Assembly (NCBI RefSeq): GCF_025996515.1
Contig: NZ_BLRH01000060.1
Location: forward strand, 992,001 to 1,056,000
From: Rhizohabitans arisaemae
GTDB taxonomy: Bacteria > Actinomycetota > Actinomycetes > Streptosporangiales > Streptosporangiaceae
DNA: 64,000 nt
Direction: 5' to 3'
This document shows positions 59,751 to 64,000 of the stretch, in pieces. The number at the start of each line of letters is the position of its first letter. Position 1 is the stretch's first letter. Under the pieces are notes generated by a model. It saw only the letters and a program-made list of their open reading frames with translations, did no database searches and was not told where the DNA came from. The position numbers and the translations under genes were made by a program.

Positions 59751-59849
59751 CTACTTCTTGTTACGGCGCTGGATCCGGGTCTTCTTCAACAGCTTGCGGT
59801 GCTTCTTCTTGGCCATGCGCTTGCGGCGCTTCTTGATCACAGAGCCCAC
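59751..59849 (-). CDS. 32-residue basic peptide (AURKAIP1/COX24 domain type)
   Basis: GTG at 59849 starts a 32-residue peptide, [16 protein letters not shown] and [16 protein letters not shown], with a GGGGG run in front. The sequence, two-thirds Lys or Arg, matches the very small actinobacterial proteins that carry the mitochondrial AURKAIP1/COX24 domain and bind the small ribosomal subunit. It is too short for ordinary gene callers. A ribosomal role is inferred from that family. Confidence 0.9.
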   Translation of the reverse strand: MGSVIKKRRKRMAKKKHRKLLKKTRIQRRNKK

Positions 59850-60066
59850 GGGACCCCCAACGAGACGGGATTGCTGACTCGATGTGCGAGCGCACACCGA
59901 CGCAACAGCCTACCGGCGATCCATGGTCGATCGGCCGGTAGGGGTATCACGTCTCTGCCACAAGAAGCGCAGCGTGTGTACCCATAACCTCACCGCGACG
60001 AGGCCACACCCGCCTTTACCGGGTGCCGACCGGTGCGCGATGAACCCGAGGCGGGCCGAACCCGGC

Positions 60067-60270
60067 TCAGCCCGCCTCTATGTACGCATCGCGTAGGTAG
60101 TCGTGGACTGCCTGCTCAGGGACGCGGAACGAGCGTCCCACTCGGATCGCCGGCAGCTCGCCCGAGTGAACGAGCCGGTAGACCGTCATCTTGGATACCC
60201 GCATGACGGTGGCGACTTCGGCAACGGTCAGAAACTTCACCTCGCTGAGAGGTCTTTCACTTGCACCCAT
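60067..60270 (-). CDS. Small helix-turn-helix protein (excisionase/BldC-like)
   Basis: This 67-residue single-domain protein has the MerR-like pattern FLTVAEVATVMRVSKMTVYRLVHSGELPAIRVGRSFRVPEQAVHDYL. It is similar in layout to BldC (37433) and to phage excisionases, with no effector domain. The ATG at 60270 has GAGGCG upstream; the longer frame would include an unrelated tail. Conserved neighbours (ribosomal-type peptide, epimerase, proC) suggest a chromosomal housekeeping gene rather than a phage one. The DNA target is unknown. Confidence 0.88.
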   Translation of the reverse strand: MGASERPLSEVKFLTVAEVATVMRVSKMTVYRLVHSGELPAIRVGRSFRVPEQAVHDYLRDAYIEAG

Positions 60271-60283
60271 CGGACGCCTCTTC

Positions 60284-60334
60284 CGCACGTGTAACCGTGT
60301 TATCCCCACAGGTGACATCGCTCACGCACGTGTA
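60284..60334. promoter_or_regulatory. Paired CGCACGTGTA sites before the HTH gene
   Basis: The 10-mer CGCACGTGTA occurs at 60284-60293 and 60325-60334, 41 bp apart in the same orientation, each with a CACGTG core. They lie 14 and 55 nt upstream of the HTH gene start. Direct repeats about four helical turns apart could bind a MerR-type protein, perhaps this one. The remainder of the 60271-60538 gap shows no gene. Confidence 0.4.
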
Positions 60335-60538
60335 CTGCTGTCAGCGTAAATCTCAACTCGGGCTACGCAAACCCCTTATTGCAGCATTCTTCGGCGATCG
60401 TCGCCAGCGGAATCGCCAAAAACACTGGCCACACCGGCATCGAGTCGTGCTCGGTGCGGCCGACACCCGGCGATGTGACTGCAGGTGACCCCGGCCTGAC
60501 GATTGTTTCGTTATCAAATTGTAGTAATCAGAGCGGGG

Positions 60539-61702
60539 TCAGGGGAGGGGATCGAGTCCGTGCGAAGGGAAGACGGCCTTGCGGGTCGCCACGATCGCCC
60601 GGTCGACGGGGTCGGCCGGGTCGTAACCGTCCGCGAAGTCGGGGTACTCCGGCTCCCGGCCGTCGGTCATCGTCAGCGGCGGCAGGTCCCGGACCCGCGC
60701 CCGCGCGTACTCCCGCCAGCTCTCCGGGGTCGGGGTGGCCGGGTCCAGCGGATGCCCGGAAACCTCGGCGATCAAGTGCGTCCAGGCGCGCGGCACCACC
60801 TGGACCAGCTCGTACCCGCCACCACCGGTCGCGATCCAGCGGCCCCCGGTGAGCTCGTGCGCAAGTCTGTGGATCTTGGCGTACGCCGTCCGCTGGCCGT
60901 CCAGGCTGAGCATGAGATGGGCGAGCGGGTCCAAGGCGTGGCTGTCGCAACCGTGCTGGGAGACCAGGATCGTCGGCTGAAACTCCCGGAGCAGCGGCGG
61001 GACGACCGCGTCGAATGCGCGGAGCCAGCCGGCGTCGCCCGTACCCGCGGGCAGTGCGACGTTCACCGAGGTGCAGTCGGCTCCGGTCTCGCTCGGGTCA
61101 CCCGTACCGGGAAAAAGGGTCCGGGGACTCTCGTGCAGGCTGACGGTGAGGACCCGGGGATCGTGGTAGAAGACCGTCTGGACACCGTCGCCGTGATGGA
61201 CGTCCACGTCGACGTAGGCGACCCGGTCGGCCCCGTTCGCCAGGAGCCAGGCGATGGCGACCGCAGGGTCGTTGTAGACGCAGAACCCGCTCGCGTGCCC
61301 GGGCATCGCGTGGTGCAGCCCGCCCGCGATGTTGACGGCGTGATCCGTCTCGCCGCTCCACACGGCCCGGGTGGCGGCCAAAGTCGCCCCCGTCACCAGC
61401 GCGGAAGCCTCGTGGACGCCCGTGAACGCGGGATTGTCGGGGACGCCCAGCCCACGGGAGACGTCCGGCTCACCGCGTTCGGAGACCCGGCGGACCGCCT
61501 GGATGTAGTCCCGCTCGTGGACGAGCGCCAGCTCGTCGTCGGTGGCGGGCACACATCCCGACATCTCCACCCGGTCCAGAACGCCCAGTTCCCGGGCGAG
61601 GGCCATCGTCAGGTCCACCCGGATCGGAGCCAGGGGATGACCAGGCCCGAAGTCGTACGACGTCAGCGCGTCATCCCAAATCACCCGTGGCAACCGGCTC
61701 AT
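60539..61702 (-). CDS. acuC: AcuC-type histone-deacetylase family protein
   Basis: This 387-residue class I-like deacetylase has the catalytic histidine pair in GGLHHAMPGHASGFCVYND and zinc ligands in YVDVDVHHGDGVQ and QHGCDSHALDPLAH, with GGGGY near the substrate tunnel. AcuC in other bacteria removes acetyl groups from proteins such as acetyl-CoA synthetase. The ATG at 61702 (MSRLPRVIWDDALTSYDFGPGHPL) is preferred over one 9 bases upstream. Confidence 0.93.
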   Translation of the reverse strand: MSRLPRVIWDDALTSYDFGPGHPLAPIRVDLTMALARELGVLDRVEMSGCVPATDDELALVHERDYIQAVRRVSERGEPDVSRGLGVPDNPAFTGVHEASALVTGATLAATRAVWSGETDHAVNIAGGLHHAMPGHASGFCVYNDPAVAIAWLLANGADRVAYVDVDVHHGDGVQTVFYHDPRVLTVSLHESPRTLFPGTGDPSETGADCTSVNVALPAGTGDAGWLRAFDAVVPPLLREFQPTILVSQHGCDSHALDPLAHLMLSLDGQRTAYAKIHRLAHELTGGRWIATGGGGYELVQVVPRAWTHLIAEVSGHPLDPATPTPESWREYARARVRDLPPLTMTDGREPEYPDFADGYDPADPVDRAIVATRKAVFPSHGLDPLP

Positions 61703-61752
61703 ACCGAGCACGCTACCGGATCTCCCGCCGGCCTCCGGCGGTACTCGTCAGG

Positions 61753-62568
61753 TCACCCCGAGGCCAGCTGGCGGCCCCGGTCCCGCGCGGCCTCGATGGC
61801 GGCGAGGAAGGCCGCGCGCACCCGATGGCGCTCCAGCTCCGCGATGGCCGCGATCGTGGTGCCGCCCGGTGAGGTGACCGCCTCACGGAGGATGACCGGG
61901 TGCTCGCCCGAGTCCCTCAGCATGATCGCGGCGCCCACGATGGACTGGGTCACCATGTCCAGCGCCGCCGACCGGGGCATCCCGAGGAGGATGCCCGCGT
62001 CGACCATCGCCTCGACCAGGTAGAAGAAGTAGGCGGGACCGCTTCCCGACAGCGCCGTCGCCGCGTCCTGCTGGGACTCGGGGATCCGCAGCACCTTGCC
62101 CACCGGCGTGAGCAGCTCCTCGGTGAGCCGCAGGTGCTCCTCCCCCGCGTGCGCCCCGGCCGAGATCACGCTCATCGCCTCGTCCACCAGCACCGGCGTG
62201 TTGGACATGACCCGGACCACGGGAACCGCGTCCCCGAGCCGGGCCTCCACGAACGCGGTAGTGATACCGGCCGCCGCCGAGATCACCAGCCGGCCCGCGG
62301 GGATGCCCGGCGCGATCTCCTCCAGCAGGGCGGCCATGTCCTGCGGCTTGACGGCGAGGATGAGCGTGTCGGCGATCTTGGCTGCCTCGGCGTTGGAGAC
62401 GACCTCGACCCCGTATCGGTCCCTGAGCGCCGCCGCCCGCTCCGGGCGGCGCGCGGTGGCGATGATCTCGTCCGGTCGGCGACCGGACCTGATCAAGCCG
62501 GACAGCAGGGCCTCGCCCATCTTTCCCGTGCCGAGAATTGCGATCACTGGATCCTCCGATACGCCCAA
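61753..62568 (-). CDS. proC: Pyrroline-5-carboxylate reductase
   Basis: This 271-residue enzyme carries out the last step of proline synthesis, reducing pyrroline-5-carboxylate with NAD(P)H. The cofactor fold is IAILGTGKMGEALLSGLI and the signature is ATALSGSGPAYFFYLVEAMVDAGI with TSPGGTTIAAIAELE near the C-terminus. The length is normal. The next gene upstream (62599) degrades proline, giving opposed functions in one minus-strand cluster. Confidence 0.96.
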   Translation of the reverse strand: MGVSEDPVIAILGTGKMGEALLSGLIRSGRRPDEIIATARRPERAAALRDRYGVEVVSNAEAAKIADTLILAVKPQDMAALLEEIAPGIPAGRLVISAAAGITTAFVEARLGDAVPVVRVMSNTPVLVDEAMSVISAGAHAGEEHLRLTEELLTPVGKVLRIPESQQDAATALSGSGPAYFFYLVEAMVDAGILLGMPRSAALDMVTQSIVGAAIMLRDSGEHPVILREAVTSPGGTTIAAIAELERHRVRAAFLAAIEAARDRGRQLASG

Positions 62569-62598
62569 ACCTGCCCTCAGACTACTGGTGACGGCCGG

Positions 62599-63549
62599 CT
62601 AGCCCGCCGTGACGAGGGAGCGCAGGTGGGGACGGAGGTTCGCCGGACGCTCCGCCAGCCTGCGCAACAGGTACCCGTACCAGTCCTCGCCGTACGGGAC
62701 GTAGACGCGGACCCGCGCGCCCAGGTCGACCAGGCGGCTCTGCTCCCCCGGGCGCACGCCGTACAGCATCTGGTACTCGAAGCTGTTCTCGTCCCGCTCG
62801 TTGAGCACGGCGAGCGCGGAGGCGATCTCGATCATCCGTGGGTCGTGCGTGGCGAGCATCGGGTACCCGTCCCCCGCCATCAGGACCCGCATGCAGCGTA
62901 CATAGGAGGTGTCGGCCTCCCGGCCGCGGGCGTAGGCGACCGAGGTGGGCGCCCCGTAGGCACCCTTGACCAGGCGTACCCGCACCTTGCCGACCGCCAG
63001 GTCACGGCACTGCTCCTCGGCCCGGCGCAGCCGGGCCTGGACGGCCACCCCCGTGGCGGGGAACCCGGCGCGCAGCTCGGCGACGACGGACAGGGTCGAG
63101 TCGACCGTCCCGTGCTCCTCCATGTCGACGGTGACCGTGGCGCCGACGGAGTTCGCGGCCTCGCAGATCCTGGTCGCGTGCTCCAGCGCCATCAGCTCCG
63201 CGTCCCGTTCCGGACGCACCCCGTCCCACCCGATCCGCTGCCCCAGCGCGCTCAGCTTGACCGAGACGTCCGCGCCGCGGGCCAGGCCCGCCTCGTCCAG
63301 CCGGACCAGCAGATCCTGGTAGCAGGCGACCGTCCGCAGGGCCTCGGACGGCTGCCTGACGTCCTCGCCCAGATAGTCGAGGGTGATGAGCAGACCGGCG
63401 GCCCGCAGCCGCCGCGCCGCGCCAACGGCGTCCTCGACGTGCTCACCGGCGACATACCGCCCGATGACGCCGCGCACCCCCGGCGCGGTGCGCAGCGTCC
63501 GCGCCATCCAGGTGCACCTGGACAATTCCTGCAGCATCCGGCGCAACAT
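62599..63549 (-). CDS. Proline dehydrogenase
   Basis: This 316-residue FAD-dependent TIM-barrel enzyme oxidises proline to pyrroline-5-carboxylate. Conserved parts are GLLITLDYLGEDV, TVDMEEHGTVDSTL, VRLVKGAYGAPTSVAY, RLVKGAYG-type lysine loop and FEYQMLYGVRPGEQ with the C-terminal RVYVPYGEDWYGYLLRRLAERPAN. Such stand-alone proline dehydrogenases are the actinobacterial form (PutB-like). Electrons would pass to quinone. Confidence 0.94.
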   Translation of the reverse strand: MLRRMLQELSRCTWMARTLRTAPGVRGVIGRYVAGEHVEDAVGAARRLRAAGLLITLDYLGEDVRQPSEALRTVACYQDLLVRLDEAGLARGADVSVKLSALGQRIGWDGVRPERDAELMALEHATRICEAANSVGATVTVDMEEHGTVDSTLSVVAELRAGFPATGVAVQARLRRAEEQCRDLAVGKVRVRLVKGAYGAPTSVAYARGREADTSYVRCMRVLMAGDGYPMLATHDPRMIEIASALAVLNERDENSFEYQMLYGVRPGEQSRLVDLGARVRVYVPYGEDWYGYLLRRLAERPANLRPHLRSLVTAG

Positions 63550-63591
63550 CTGTGGCCCCCTCCGTCGCCGACGACGCCGGGGGGATAGCTC

Positions 63592-63609
63592 CCAGGGTAA
63601 ACGCCCTGG
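63592..63609 (-). terminator. Hairpin after the TetR-type gene
   Basis: CCAGGG (63592-63597) and CCCTGG (63604-63609) flank a six-base loop, 14 nt past the stop of the regulator gene. No T-run follows. It may end that transcript before the proline dehydrogenase gene. Confidence 0.4.
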
Positions 63610-63623
63610 TCAGAGCCGTAAGC

Positions 63624-64000
63624 TCAGGGTGCCGCCGGGGGCTCGGGACGGAGATGGTGCGCGACCGCCGGGATCAGCTGCTCGGCCAGCTCGTCCAGGT
63701 CGGCCGAGGCGAGCGGTTCGAGCCGCAGGACGTACCTCGCCGCGAGGGCGCCGAACAGCTGGGCGAACGCCAGTTCCATCCGGAGGAGCGGGATCTGCAG
63801 CGCCTCCGCCAGCCTGGCCAGAACCGCCTGGACGAGGAACGGCCGCACCATCGCCAGAGCCTGCTCATTGGTGATCGCGGACCGGATCAACGCCAGCATC
63901 GGCTCCCGGGCCTCCTCGGTCGCGGTGATGCTCAGAATGGTTCTGACCAGCCGCTCCGCCGCCTGCTCGCGGGGCCCGCCCGCGACGAAGGGGATGACCA
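63624..64000 (-). CDS. TetR-family regulator, C-terminal part (5' end outside window)
   Basis: The open frame continues without a stop from 63624 to the window edge, so the internal ATG at 63899 is not the start. The visible part reads AAERLVRTILSITATEEAREPMLALIRSAITNEQ, then LVQAVLARLAEALQIPLLRMELAFAQLFGALAARYVLRLEPLASADLDELAEQLIPAV, the helical ligand domain of TetR proteins of the Tetr_C_17 type. The DNA-binding domain lies beyond 64000. The target is unknown. Confidence 0.85.
   Translation of the reverse strand, partial: VIPFVAGGPREQAAERLVRTILSITATEEAREPMLALIRSAITNEQALAMVRPFLVQAVLARLAEALQIPLLRMELAFAQLFGALAARYVLRLEPLASADLDELAEQLIPAVAHHLRPEPPAAP

Noticed and set aside
60503-63588. Two plus-strand frames of over 500 residues
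   Set aside because: They are antisense to acuC, proC and the proline dehydrogenase gene.

Overview
The window is high-GC actinobacterial chromosome. The genes point to a sporulating, menaquinone-using actinomycete, probably of the Streptosporangiales. The evidence is a 14-gene nuo operon tied to menaquinone genes, Rex, sigma-BldN with an RsbN-like partner, BldC, and a FurA-KatG pair. The genus cannot be fixed from sequence alone. No tRNA, rRNA, CRISPR array or intact insertion sequence was seen.

Left flank (1-11030) is accessory. It starts with three tandem paralogous small secreted proteins (85-1149, minus). Then come furA-katG behind a Fur-type palindrome, a toxin-antitoxin locus whose toxin is frameshifted (4793-5603), a divergent MarR regulator and alpha/beta hydrolase, a hypothetical protein, a methyltransferase, msrA and rarD. 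Two 56-bp palindromic repeats follow at 10669-10851.

The respiratory block (11031-28879, minus) reads geranylgeranyl-reductase family protein (menJ-like), nuoA to nuoN, then a polyprenyl diphosphate synthase. Most junctions are stop-start overlaps. A perfect 18-bp Rex-type operator (28998-29015) lies upstream of the first gene. The block therefore pairs complex I with synthesis and tailoring of its quinone.

From 29362 to 34699 there is a tandem array of at least five copies of an unfamiliar membrane protein family, plus two remnants sharing one deletion pattern and a shifted basic tail. It sits between the menJ-like gene and menG (34763-35488). This is the most unusual part of the window.

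The middle (35578-43446) holds a secreted beta-propeller protein, a DUF4229 protein, bldC, a HEXXH protein, a PLDc_N protein, and the cytochrome c maturation operon resA-ccdA-resB-ccsB. A phosphatase and a LysR regulator follow.

The right part holds tetrapyrrole and redox control: hemL, then the operon rex-hemA-hemC-hemD-hemB with a Rex operator over the rex promoter (53377-53398). Thus two Rex sites in one window link NADH/NAD+ sensing to complex I and haem synthesis. bldN and an rsbN-like gene, a HAD hydrolase, an acyltransferase, an epimerase, a 32-residue basic ribosomal-type peptide, a small HTH protein, acuC, proC, a proline dehydrogenase and a partial TetR gene complete the window.
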